From Chloroflexota bacterium (GTDB lineage Bacteria > Chloroflexota > UBA6077 > FW602-bin22), in the NCBI GenBank assembly GCA_004297775.1, contig SCUE01000034.1:62001-126000 (forward strand): DNA of 64,000 nucleotides, given 5' to 3'. The position numbers and the translations under genes were made by a program. A model generated the notes under the pieces. It saw nothing but the letters and a program-made list of their open reading frames with translations, was not told where the DNA came from and did not search any database. Of this stretch, positions 51,230-59,992 are shown piece after piece. Each line of letters begins with the position of its first letter. The stretch's first letter is position 1.

Positions 51230-52159
51230 CTACCGCTCGATCGTCGCCGTTGGCGCGGTTTCCCCCGACAGCTCGATCGGCGCCGGCCGGACCAGCAACA
51301 CCGGTACGGTCGACATTCGCAAGACGCTCGTCGAAACGCTGCCGAGCACGGTGCGCGTCAATCCGCCGTGGCCGTGCGTCGCCAGCGCGATGACGTCCAT
51401 CGACTTCTCGCTCGCAATCGACGCGATCGTGCCAGACGACGAGCCGAGGACGACGGTCGTCTCGATGTCGATTCCGCGCGCGGCCAGATCCGCGGTGAGC
51501 CGATCGATGTATTCACGCGCCGCGTCGAGCTCGATCGTCGGATCGAGTTCCGGGTACATCGCGGCCGGGTAGGCGTCGGCGTACGCCAGGCCGACCGGCG
51601 GGATCTCGACGATCCTCGCCACGTGGACTCGCCCGCCGACGACCCGGGCCAGATCGAGCGCGATTGGCAGGATGCGCTGCGAGAAGTCGGATCCGTCCAG
51701 ACCAACCAGGATACGCGCCGGCCGGCCGCCGGGCCAGACGTGCGCGCAGTGGGGCGGGACGAGCAGAATCGGCGTATCGGCGTGCCGAATGACATCGTCG
51801 GCGACGCTGCCGTAGATCCAGCGTCCGAGGCCGCTTCGACCATGGGTGGACATGACGAGTAGATCGGCGTTCTGGTCGCGCGCCGCGCGCAGGATCGCGG
51901 TCGCGGCGTCGCCGTCATAGACATGCGCTTCGGCGGTCACGCCGCCATCGGTCAGCCGCTTGACGATCGCGGCCAGATCCGCCTTGGCCGCGTCGATCGC
52001 GGCGCGAATCTCCGGTCGGCCAATCTCGGTCGCGTCCGGCAGCGCGCGCAGCAGTACCACCCGGCCACCGACAGCCGCGGCGAGACCAGCCGCGTATGGC
52101 ACGGCCTGGCCGGCCGGCGTGGAACCATCGTGCGGAACCAGAATCGTGCTGAGTTTCAC
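51230..52159 (-). CDS. Tandem universal stress protein
   Basis: A 309-residue protein with two UspA domains: STILVPHDGSTPAGQAVPYAAGLA ... STHGRSGLGRWIYGSVADDV in the first, and RILVGLDGSDFSQRILPIALDLA ... ATHGHGGLTRTVLGSVSTSVL in the second, each with the ATP-binding glycine motif. Start: AAGGAGG touches an ATG at 52165, while the in-frame GTG at 52159 has normal 6-nt spacing and gives MKLSTILVPHDGS, so the GTG is preferred. The P1B ATPase gene follows after 1 bp. Confidence 0.9.
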   Translation of the reverse strand: MKLSTILVPHDGSTPAGQAVPYAAGLAAAVGGRVVLLRALPDATEIGRPEIRAAIDAAKADLAAIVKRLTDGGVTAEAHVYDGDAATAILRAARDQNADLLVMSTHGRSGLGRWIYGSVADDVIRHADTPILLVPPHCAHVWPGGRPARILVGLDGSDFSQRILPIALDLARVVGGRVHVARIVEIPPVGLAYADAYPAAMYPELDPTIELDAAREYIDRLTADLAARGIDIETTVVLGSSSGTIASIASEKSMDVIALATHGHGGLTRTVLGSVSTSVLRMSTVPVLLVRPAPIELSGETAPTATIER

Positions 52160-52393
52160 GTCCATCCTCCTTCGTCATCGCGCGCCGGGATCGTCGCCTC
52201 AGAATGGGTAGTCTATTGTCACAGTCTAGACGTGCACTCAGCTACCAATCCAGTTCCCATCACCGCGCGAGGCCGCGTCTGGCACTGCGCGCACAGGATA
52301 TGATCCGGCGGTTGCCGGATGCGCCCATCGGTGCTTTCTCCCGATTCTCGCGGCGCGTCTATCCTTTCCCGGCGCAACTCCGGAGGGAACTCG

Positions 52394-53065
52394 ATGGCCA
52401 GAGAAGCAGATCGCGCACACGGGCAGTGGACGCCCGCGATCGGCGCCTATCTCGATGCCCTGTACGCGGGCGAGGATGGCGGAATGCGCGAGGCCGCGCG
52501 TGCCATCGAGGTAGCGGACATGCCACAGATCCAAATCCCGCCGGCGGACGGACGTATTCTCGAAGTGCTCCTGCGACTGGTCGGAGCCCGCCGCGTCGTC
52601 GAGATCGGCACCCTCGGCGCCTACTCGACGCAGTGGCTGGCCCGGGCCCTGCCGGACGACGGCCACCTCTGGACGATCGAGGTTAGCGCGCGTCACGCCG
52701 CGGTCGCGCGCGACGTGTTGAGCCGAGCCGGACTGGGTGCGAAAGTGACCGTCCTCGAAGGCGCGGCGCTCTTGGTTCTGCCCGACCTCGAACCGCGCGG
52801 TCCATTTGACGCGGTGTTCATCGATGCCGACAAGGAGAATTATGTGAACTACGCGGAGTGGGCGTCGGCGCACCTGCGTCCCGGCGGTTTGGTGATCGGC
52901 GACAACACGTACTTCTTCGGTCGGCTGGCCGGCGTCGCGTCGCGCGACGCGGCTGAGGAGAAGGCAATCTCAGCGATGCGCGCGTTCCACCAGCTCGTCG
53001 CGCGTGAGTTCCACGGTGTCGTTCTGCCGACGCTGGAGGGCCTCACCGTCGGCGTCCGCCGGTAG
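52394..53065 (+). CDS. Class I O-methyltransferase (CCoAOMT/catechol-type)
   Basis: A 223-residue SAM-dependent O-methyltransferase: RVVEIGTLGAYSTQWLARALPDDGHLWTIEVS (motif I and acidic strand), FDAVFIDADKENYVNYAEWASAHLRPGGLVIGDNT (metal-binding Asp and Asn positions) as in the caffeoyl-CoA/COMT family. CGGAGGG 7 nt upstream supports ATG 52394. It stands alone between divergent stress genes and a convergent small membrane protein gene. Confidence 0.9.
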   Translation: MAREADRAHGQWTPAIGAYLDALYAGEDGGMREAARAIEVADMPQIQIPPADGRILEVLLRLVGARRVVEIGTLGAYSTQWLARALPDDGHLWTIEVSARHAAVARDVLSRAGLGAKVTVLEGAALLVLPDLEPRGPFDAVFIDADKENYVNYAEWASAHLRPGGLVIGDNTYFFGRLAGVASRDAAEEKAISAMRAFHQLVAREFHGVVLPTLEGLTVGVRR

Positions 53066-53122
53066 TCTGCCCCGGGGACAGTGGGCCGTCTCGCCCGCCC
53101 CGCGTAGCGGCGCCTCGCCGAA

Positions 53123-53419
53123 TCAGTTCTTGGGACGCGGCGTCAGCCACTCGTCGCGAAATCGCCACAAAGGCGTCGGACGGACCAGAACGCCGTTCTC
53201 GATCACGATCGGCTCGCTCGGCGCCTCGTCGGCGCGCGGCACGCTGTAGACCGTCCGGGCGTAGATGAGCATGATCGTCACGAGGACGAAGAGTGTGATG
53301 CTCAAACCGACGACAATGCCGATCGCCAACTGCCCGGCGCCGGTATGTCCGTGGTGAGGCCGCGGAGGCGGCAACGGCGGCCCCCGTCGAGTCTCGATCG
53401 AATGGGCCACGGTAGCCAT
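53123..53419 (-). CDS. Small single-pass membrane protein
   Basis: A 98-residue protein with a Pro/His-rich N-terminus (RRGPPLPPPRPHHGHTGAG), one membrane helix (LAIGIVVGLSITLFVLVTIMLIYA, about residues 31-54) and a polar C-terminus (ENGVLVRPTPLWRFRDEWLTPRP). No family recognised. It starts 12 bp after the TPR gene stop and is probably its operon partner. Confidence 0.55.
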   Translation of the reverse strand: MATVAHSIETRRGPPLPPPRPHHGHTGAGQLAIGIVVGLSITLFVLVTIMLIYARTVYSVPRADEAPSEPIVIENGVLVRPTPLWRFRDEWLTPRPKN

Positions 53420-53430
53420 GCTACGGTATG

Positions 53431-53853
53431 CTAGGCGGCGTGTCGATCCGCCGCATCGTCAGAATGGGCTGGCCCGGAAGTCACCGGCGCGATCGCGCGC
53501 TCGATGCGAGCTGCCTCACGATCGTGGCCCATGCGCCGCAAGAGGAGCGCGTAGGCGCGCGCGATCTGTCGCGTGTAGGGGTGCGCGGAGCCAAGCGCGC
53601 GGGTCTCGACGAACATCGCGCGGCGCAGCAACCGTTCCGCCTCGGCGAATCGACCATTGACCCGGTGTAGGCGGCCCAGCGCGTAGAGGCTGCAGGCCAA
53701 CCTTTCGTCGGGCTTGCCCATGCGTTCGGCCAGATGGACCGCGCGCAGGAGCGCCGGGGCGGCACGCACGATGTCGCCGCAATCGGCCAGACGCACGCCG
53801 TCGTGGTAGGCGCGCGACCATTCGAGTGTCGTCGTGCCATTGTGTCCAGCCAT
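53431..53853 (-). CDS. TPR-like repeat protein
   Basis: A 140-residue protein made of paired helices with TPR spacing: EWSRAYHDGVRLADCGDIVRAAPALLRAVHLAERMG, then DERLACSLYALGRLHRVNGRFAEAERLLRRAMFVETRALG and HPYTRQIARAYALLLRRMGHDREAARIERA. About three repeats, similar to the kinesin-light-chain type. It is expected to be a protein-protein interaction module. GGAGGG 7 nt upstream supports ATG 53853. Confidence 0.7.
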   Translation of the reverse strand: MAGHNGTTTLEWSRAYHDGVRLADCGDIVRAAPALLRAVHLAERMGKPDERLACSLYALGRLHRVNGRFAEAERLLRRAMFVETRALGSAHPYTRQIARAYALLLRRMGHDREAARIERAIAPVTSGPAHSDDAADRHAA

Positions 53854-54053
53854 CGCCAATCCCTCCGACGGGCGCGCCGATCCGCCCGGCAGTGCTATCG
53901 TCGCGCCGCGCGCGCGGCCGCGCGTCCGGGAAAACCACCGATATGGCGACAGAGAATAGAACCAGGACGGCGGAATTGGAGAAAAACCGCCGCCCTGGCA
54001 GTCGAAGTATCGGTCAGCGAGAGCTCTGGACGTCCCTTTGGTGGCGCGCGGCG

Positions 54054-54440
54054 CTATCCGCGACCGTGACCAGGTTCCGTCTCCTTTGGGTGTCCAGTGT
54101 GAACCTCGATGATCACCACCGCCGGGGAATCCGGAATACGGGTGAACCAGATTCGACCGCCATCGCTGATCTTGTACTGCCAAATGCCACGTCGCTCGAA
54201 CTCACGGCCCTTGAGCGGATAACAGCGATCCGATTCCACGGTGTCGGCGTTGGTCGCCAGCCAGTCGAAACAGGCGCGCGCCGCGTTGTCGTACGAGGCC
54301 GCGAGATTCTCCCAGTCGCCAGCTACCCGGCGGTTCTTGCAGCGAACCTGATACGGAAAAGTGCTTTGCAATCGCGGCCTCGGTGCGCGCGGCCGTGCGA
54401 CATATGGCAGCCTTCGCTCGTGGTCGGACTCACTCGACAT
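54054..54440 (-). CDS. Putative RelE-like toxin (type II TA)
   Basis: A 128-residue protein whose C-terminal 95 residues have RelE/ParE-like features: YQVRCKNRRVAGDWENLAASYDNAARACFDWLATN (two helices), RCYPLKGREFERRGIWQYKISDGGRIWFTRIPDSPAVVIIEVHTGHPKET (the four-stranded sheet with a basic core). RelE toxins are usually about 90 residues, so the N-terminus may start later; ATG 54440 and GTG 54470 are both weakly supported. It lies 78 bp downstream of a Phd-like gene. The assignment is from pattern, not a firm family match. Confidence 0.5.
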   Translation of the reverse strand: MSSESDHERRLPYVARPRAPRPRLQSTFPYQVRCKNRRVAGDWENLAASYDNAARACFDWLATNADTVESDRCYPLKGREFERRGIWQYKISDGGRIWFTRIPDSPAVVIIEVHTGHPKETEPGHGRG

Positions 54441-54518
54441 GGTTACGACGCGTCGACCGAGCGGTGACACGATGCCCGCGAGCGCCGAAATCGACCGAAA
54501 GGACGACGCTGAGGTCGC

Positions 54519-55115
54519 TCAAGGGCGACGAATCTCGACCTCGCCGTCCTCGTCCCAATCCTCGAGCAGCCGGTCGCGCAGGTCGGAATCGACCATTACA
54601 CGTGCCGTATCGCGCCACCTATCGCGGTTCCGGTCGAACCCGTGCCAGTCACCCTCTTCCAGAGCGCGCCGAAGCGCGAGAAGGCTCTCATGTTGGAATG
54701 ACGCCCGGTCGACGACCGCGAGATCGGCCGTCCACGCGTAGCCGGGGAGTTCGGGGATGCGCTCGGGCGGAGAGTCGAGCATCGGCAGCAGTGCAATCGT
54801 CTCCGTCGCGGCGCGCGCTTGCCGGACGTAGAGTTCTTCTGAGACCAACACAAAGTTCCGGCCGGCACGCTCGCGTAAGAGAACACCTCCGCGCGCGGCA
54901 TCGTCGAACACGACTGATTGGTTGTGTGCGACGCCAGACTTCGGATAGGTGGCCACGATCGACAAGAGACCGGTGAACGATTCCAGACCGGACGCGGCCC
55001 GCCAATCGCTCTCGCGTGTCTTCTGCGGCGGCGAATCCGCGACATTGCCACGCGCGACCACGGGTTGGTCGGTCGTCCCAGGTACCGCTTTCCCTCTTGG
55101 CCGACCAATGCTCAT
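54519..55115 (-). CDS. Putative antitoxin with Phd-like segment
   Basis: A 198-residue protein. Its middle (about residues 62-96; NQSVVFDDAARGGVLLRERAGRNFVLVSEEL) resembles the DNA-binding Phd/YefM strand-helix pattern in which a promoter-binding segment is followed by a VLVS strand. The C-terminal half (ALEEGDWHGFDRNRDRWRDTARVMVDSDLRDRLLEDWDEDGEVEIRRP) is acidic, as expected for a toxin-neutralising tail. It is longer than a normal Phd protein. It precedes the RelE-like gene on the same strand, the usual antitoxin-first order, and an AT-rich palindrome lies just before its ATG at 55115. Confidence 0.45.
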   Translation of the reverse strand: MSIGRPRGKAVPGTTDQPVVARGNVADSPPQKTRESDWRAASGLESFTGLLSIVATYPKSGVAHNQSVVFDDAARGGVLLRERAGRNFVLVSEELYVRQARAATETIALLPMLDSPPERIPELPGYAWTADLAVVDRASFQHESLLALRRALEEGDWHGFDRNRDRWRDTARVMVDSDLRDRLLEDWDEDGEVEIRRP

Positions 55116-55119
55116 GTTA

Positions 55120-55137
55120 CTTCACCAGTTAATGAAG
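55120..55137. promoter_or_regulatory. Inverted repeat CTTCA-N8-TGAAG before the putative antitoxin
   Basis: A short palindrome in an AT-rich patch directly upstream of the ATG at 55115. Position and AT content fit an autoregulatory operator of a toxin-antitoxin operon. Arms are only 5 bp, so chance cannot be excluded. Confidence 0.35.
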
Positions 55138-55253
55138 CATATCACGCCACCGTGCCCACCCGGCGAGCCGTCGAACGTGGAGGTGCGCCTCGCGCTGACG
55201 CGGAATTGCCCGCCAGGAAAGCCCGGCCACTTGCGCGGACCGGCAACTCAGCG

Positions 55254-58200
55254 TCAGCAACCGATGCCGAGGAAGCACGCGAACGTGCCGTTGCTCGGCG
55301 AAATGGGGACCGAGACACGGAACGGCGGCATGGTTGGGGCCGGTGTCGGTTCGGGCGCGTCGGCTGGTCGCGGCGTCGGCGTCGGCAGCGCGTCGCCGAC
55401 GATCTCGAAGTCGGTGAAGTGGGTGGTCTGGGCTCGGACGATCTGAAGGGCGGTATCGACATCGGTGACGAGGATTTCGCGCGAGCCGTCGGCACGGATG
55501 GTCTCGACGCGGAGCGTACGCTCATTGGTGCCGGGGAATTGGACCGGGTCGTACTTGAAGATGAGAGTGATGGGGACCTGAAAGGTGGTGGTGGCGCCAT
55601 CGTCCGCGGTAAGGTTGAAGGAGGCAATGGCGGCGCGGCCGTCAGTACGGGGCCGCATGGGGCGCGACTCGAACGCAAACGACGTGGTCTGAAGGACCGC
55701 GCCCGGCGGAATGACGAGGGCGATCGCGCGATCGTTCCCGGCCCGCAACTCGCCGCCAGTGAGCGGGATCGAGACACGGGTCGGCGGCGGCGTCGCGGTC
55801 GCGGTTCGCGTCGATGTCGGAGTTCGGGTCGACGTGACAGTTGGAGTCATCGTGCGCGTCGGTGAGACGGTCGGGGTGCGCGTGAGTGTGCGAGTCGCGG
55901 ACGGGGTGCGGGTGGCCGACGTGACGCCGGTTGGCGTCGTCGTAGGCGCACCGTTGCCTTGGGTGGCAAAACCGATCACCGACACGGTGTTGCTGCCGGA
56001 GTTGGCAACATAAACGGTATTGGTGACGGGATTCACCCCAATCACTTGGGGAGAATTCCCAACCTGGATCGTGGTCGTCACAACATTGGTGGTACCCTCA
56101 ATCACCGAGACGGTGTAAGTGGTTACGTTGGCGACGTAGACGGTGTTGGTGGTCGCATCGCCGCCGACCGCGACAGCGCCGCCCGGGATTGAGACCGTGG
56201 CCGTGATGGCGTTCGTGGCGCCGCTGATTACCGAAATGGTGTTGCTGTTGAGGTTGGCAACATAGGCGGTATTGGTGGCGGAATTGACGCAAATGTCCGT
56301 GGGACCGACTCCAACCGCGATTGCGGCCGTGACTGCGTTCGTGGCGCCGTTGATTACCGATACGAAGCCACTGCCCTGGTTGGTGACGTAGACGGTGTTG
56401 GTGCTGGCATTCACGGCAACCCCGCGTGGGGAGTTTCCGACCGGAATTGTGGTGGCAACAACGTTCGTGGCGCCGTTAATCACCGAAACGGTATTGCCGG
56501 CGTAGTTGGCGACGTAGATTATGTTGGTGATGGGATTCACGGCGATTCCCTGGGCACCGGCCCCAACAGGGATCGTGGCGGCGACCGTGTTGGTGGCGCC
56601 GTTGATCACTGACACGGTCCCGCCCTGGTGGGCGACGTAGGTGGTGTTGGTGGTGGGGTTCACCGCAACCCCCAATGGCCATGTTGCGACAGGGATGGTG
56701 GCAGTCACTGCGTTGGTGGCGCCGTTGACCACTGAGACTGTGTTGCTGCTGCGGTTGGCGACGTAGACGATGTTCGTCGTTGGGTTCACTGCGATCCCAT
56801 ACGATTCGGCACCCACCGGGATGGTGGCTATGACGCCCAAGGCCGCGGTCGGAGTTCTGGTCGGCGTCAGCGTGGGCGTGCTGGTTGGGGTTGCCGCACT
56901 GATGACTGAGACAGTGCCGCTTCCGTAGTTAGCGACGTAGATGATGCTCGTGGTGGGATTCACCCCGACCGCGCTCGCGGGACCTGGGACTGCGCCGGTG
57001 GCCGTGGCAGTATTCGTGACGCCGTCAATCACCGTGAACGTGTTGGCGTAACCGTTGGCGACGTAGACGGTGTTCGTGGTTGAATTGATCCCGACTCCAT
57101 ATGCGACACCGGAGGTTGTGACGTCAGCCGTAATCGTGTTAGTATTACCGTCAATAACCGTAACTGTATTTCCACTACCATTGGTGATGTAGATGGTGTT
57201 TGTGGTGGGATTGACCCCGGTGTCCGGGGGCCCACCGCCACTGGATCTGGGGATCGTGGCCGTGACGGCGTTGGTTGCGCCGTCGATTACGGAGACAGTG
57301 TTGCTGCCGCCGTTCACTACGTAGATCTTATTGGTGGCCGGATTCACCCCGATTCCCGAGGGAGTGGTCTCGATGGGAATCTTGGCTGTGACCGCGTTGG
57401 TCGCGCCGCTGATCACGTAGATGGTGTTGTTACTGCCGTTGGCAACATAGAGCGTGTTGGTGCTGGAATTCATGGCAAGGCTGGTGCAGCAGCCATCCAC
57501 TGCGATCGTTGCCGTGACGGTGTTTGTGACTCCATTGATTACCGCGACGGTGCCGAGTCCGGTGGCGACGTAGATGGTGTTGGTGCCCGGATTCACGTCG
57601 ATTGCGACCTTCGGTGGCGCGGGCGCACCACTACTACGCAACCCAACCGAAATTGTCGCCGCAACCGTGCTGGTAGAGCCGTTGATCACAGAGATGGTGT
57701 TGCTGCCGCCATTAGCTACATAAATAGTATTGGCCGTGGGGTTCACACCAATGCCTGCCGGGGAATCACCCACCGGGACGGTGGCTATGACGCCCAAGAC
57801 CGCGGCCGGAGTTCTGGTCGGTGTTAGCGTGGGCGTGCTTGCGGTCGTGGCACCGCTGATCACCGAAACGGTGTTGCTGAACGCGTTGGCGACGTAGACA
57901 GTGTTGGTAGTGGGGTTCACGCCGACCCCATGTGGACCGTCCCCGACGCGGATCGTGGCCGTGACGGCGTTGGTCGCGCCGTTAATCACCGAAACGCTGT
58001 CGTCGCCTCTGTTGACGACGTAGATAGTGTTTGTGGTGGGGTTCACGCCGACTCCATGAGGAGCGGTCCCGACGGGGATCGTGGCCGTGACGGCGTTGGT
58101 TGCGCCGTCGATCACCGAGACGGTGTTGCCATTGAAGTTGGTGACATACACGGTGTTGGTGGAGGGGTTCACGCCGACCGATTGAGGTTCCATCCCAACG

Positions 58201-59705
58201 GGAACCCAGGCCGTGACAGTGTTGGTGGCGCCGTCGATCACAGTGACGTTGTTACTCAGGCTATTGACGACGTAGATAGTGTTGGTGGTGGGATTCACGC
58301 CGATCCCAAGAGGAGTGGCCCCGACGGGGATCGTGGCCGTGACGCCGTTGGTTGTGCCGTTTATCACTGAAACGCTGTCGCTGTGTCTGGTGGCGACATA
58401 GACGGTATTGTTGGTGGGATTCACGCCGATCCCCGCGGGTCCTCCCGCAACGGGGATGGAGGCCGTGACGGCGTTGGTCCCGCCATTGATCACCGAGACG
58501 GAGCCGCTGAAGTTAGTGACGTAGACGGTATTGGTGCTGGCGTTCACACCAACCCCGTATGGGCCGCTCCCAACCGGGATCGTGGCCGTGACGGCGTTCG
58601 TGGCCCCGCTGATCACCGAGACCGTGTTCCCACTTTCATTTGTGACGTAGACGGTGTTGGTGCTGGCGTTCACACCGACCCCAGCCGGGAGGGCACCCAC
58701 CGGGATCGTCGCTGTGACCGCTGGAATCCCGTTGATCACTGAGATCGTGCCACTACCACCGTTGGCGACATAGATTGTATTGGTGGAGGGATTCACCGCG
58801 AGACCCCCGAGCGCGGTCCCAGCGACGACCGTGGCAGCGACCGTGTTGGAGGCGCCGTTGATCACCGAAACGGTCCCACTGGAGTTGTTAGCGACGTAGA
58901 CGGTGTTAGTAGTGGAATTCAACCCGACCCCTTGGGGATTAGTCCCGACGGGAATCGTGGCCGTGACGGCGTTCGTGGCCCCGCTGATCACCGAGACCGT
59001 GTTACTGGCCACATTGGTGACGTAGACAGTATTGGTGGTGGAGTTCACGGCGATCCAAACCGGAGAAGTTCCAACGGGGACGGTGGCCGAAACTGTGTTG
59101 GTGGCGCCATCGATCACCGAGATGGTGCTGGCACCGGTGGTCACGTAGATGGTATTGGTGGTGGGATTCACCCCGATCCCGCCGGGCGTGCCCCCAGTGG
59201 CTATGGTGGCGGCCACGGTGGTGGTAACACCGTTAATCACCGACACTGTGCTGCTGTCGTGGTTTGCGACGTACACCATATTGGTCGTGGGGTTTACGCC
59301 GACCCCTCTCGGAGAGGTCCCCACGGGGATGGTGGCCGAGACTGCGTTCGTGGCCCCGTTGATCACTGAGACGGTGTTGCTGGATCCATTGGCGACGTAG
59401 GCGGTATTGGTGGCGGGATTCACGCCGATCCCTACTGGAGAGGTCCCCACGGGGATGGTGGCCGAAACTGCGTTGGTGGCCCCATTGATCACCGAAACGG
59501 TGTTGCTGCCCTGGTTGCCGACGTAGACGGTATTGGTGGTGGGATTCACCGCGACTGCCATTGGGATGGAGCCGACCGGAACGGTCACAACCTGTGCGCG
59601 CGCGGCGCTTGGCTCGCCATATTGCACGCCAAGCCAGGGTAGCGCCAGGACGGCGACCACCAGCGCCGCGGCAACGCCGCCGATCCGAACCATCGATCGT
59701 TTCAC
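55254..59705 (-). CDS. Giant secreted YVTN beta-propeller protein (28 repeats in 14+7+7)
   Basis: A 1,483-residue exported protein. The signal (MKRSMVRIGGVAAALVVAVLALPWLGVQ) is followed by 28 YVTN-type repeats of about 42 residues, each with a phrase like IPVGTSPxGVGVNPTTNTVYVAN and a strand TVSVINGATNAV. TPTLTPTRTP linkers fall exactly after repeats 14 and 21, so the protein reads as four seven-bladed propellers. A long Thr/Pro/Arg linker then leads to a ZU5-like domain (LTGGELRAGNDRAIALVIPPGAVL) and a tail ending FACFLGIGC. GTG 59705 gives a normal Lys-Arg signal start with AGGA upstream; ATG 59693 is possible. A surface or matrix role is likely. Confidence 0.88.
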   Translation of the reverse strand: MKRSMVRIGGVAAALVVAVLALPWLGVQYGEPSAARAQVVTVPVGSIPMAVAVNPTTNTVYVGNQGSNTVSVINGATNAVSATIPVGTSPVGIGVNPATNTAYVANGSSNTVSVINGATNAVSATIPVGTSPRGVGVNPTTNMVYVANHDSSTVSVINGVTTTVAATIATGGTPGGIGVNPTTNTIYVTTGASTISVIDGATNTVSATVPVGTSPVWIAVNSTTNTVYVTNVASNTVSVISGATNAVTATIPVGTNPQGVGLNSTTNTVYVANNSSGTVSVINGASNTVAATVVAGTALGGLAVNPSTNTIYVANGGSGTISVINGIPAVTATIPVGALPAGVGVNASTNTVYVTNESGNTVSVISGATNAVTATIPVGSGPYGVGVNASTNTVYVTNFSGSVSVINGGTNAVTASIPVAGGPAGIGVNPTNNTVYVATRHSDSVSVINGTTNGVTATIPVGATPLGIGVNPTTNTIYVVNSLSNNVTVIDGATNTVTAWVPVGMEPQSVGVNPSTNTVYVTNFNGNTVSVIDGATNAVTATIPVGTAPHGVGVNPTTNTIYVVNRGDDSVSVINGATNAVTATIRVGDGPHGVGVNPTTNTVYVANAFSNTVSVISGATTASTPTLTPTRTPAAVLGVIATVPVGDSPAGIGVNPTANTIYVANGGSNTISVINGSTSTVAATISVGLRSSGAPAPPKVAIDVNPGTNTIYVATGLGTVAVINGVTNTVTATIAVDGCCTSLAMNSSTNTLYVANGSNNTIYVISGATNAVTAKIPIETTPSGIGVNPATNKIYVVNGGSNTVSVIDGATNAVTATIPRSSGGGPPDTGVNPTTNTIYITNGSGNTVTVIDGNTNTITADVTTSGVAYGVGINSTTNTVYVANGYANTFTVIDGVTNTATATGAVPGPASAVGVNPTTSIIYVANYGSGTVSVISAATPTSTPTLTPTRTPTAALGVIATIPVGAESYGIAVNPTTNIVYVANRSSNTVSVVNGATNAVTATIPVATWPLGVAVNPTTNTTYVAHQGGTVSVINGATNTVAATIPVGAGAQGIAVNPITNIIYVANYAGNTVSVINGATNVVATTIPVGNSPRGVAVNASTNTVYVTNQGSGFVSVINGATNAVTAAIAVGVGPTDICVNSATNTAYVANLNSNTISVISGATNAITATVSIPGGAVAVGGDATTNTVYVANVTTYTVSVIEGTTNVVTTTIQVGNSPQVIGVNPVTNTVYVANSGSNTVSVIGFATQGNGAPTTTPTGVTSATRTPSATRTLTRTPTVSPTRTMTPTVTSTRTPTSTRTATATPPPTRVSIPLTGGELRAGNDRAIALVIPPGAVLQTTSFAFESRPMRPRTDGRAAIASFNLTADDGATTTFQVPITLIFKYDPVQFPGTNERTLRVETIRADGSREILVTDVDTALQIVRAQTTHFTDFEIVGDALPTPTPRPADAPEPTPAPTMPPFRVSVPISPSNGTFACFLGIGC
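55955..56835 (-). repeat. Coding repeat block C, 7 YVTN units
   Basis: Seven units (blades 22-28) between the second TPTLTPTRTP linker and the long Thr/Arg/Pro-rich linker before the C-terminal domain. Boundaries approximate. Confidence 0.75.
56890..57795 (-). repeat. Coding repeat block B, 7 YVTN units
   Basis: Seven units (blades 15-21) between two TPTLTPTRTP linkers. Unit 16 has an insertion of several residues (LRSSGAPAPPK) and unit 17 a Cys-Cys pair, so this block is the most diverged. Boundaries approximate. Confidence 0.75.
57840..59590 (-). repeat. Coding repeat block A, 14 YVTN units of about 126 bp
   Basis: Fourteen in-frame units encode YVTN blades 1-14. The DNA is visibly repetitive (GTAGACGGTGTTGGTGGTGGGATTCAC-like phrases recur about every 126 bp), but units differ by many substitutions. 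Boundaries are approximate. Confidence 0.8.
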
Positions 59706-59992
59706 GGCCGCAGTCCTGTCAACAGTAATGTTGTCTGCGGGGCAGTCGCAGGCGGTCGAGCGATCACGTCGTAGAACCACCTAACACAAAGATGTTCGTA
59801 CACGAAACCACGCGTCCTGTCAATCGCCGGCGCAACTCTCTCAGGCAATGTGACTCTGCCCGAACGGTACATGTGCATCGCGGCCGCCTGACTCTCCCCC
59901 GGGTCTGAGTTGGGCATCATGCTGACGCGCGCGACGGCCCATCGTGGTACAAACCGCCCGGTCGCGATCTGGCGCGGCCGAGGAGAGGATCG

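Noticed and set aside
48685..51862. Very long open frames on the + strand opposite the P-type ATPase and stress-protein genes (630 and 799 codons)
   Set aside because: Arg/Ser/Pro-rich products that mirror real minus-strand genes in GC-rich DNA; the minus-strand proteins have full motif sets.
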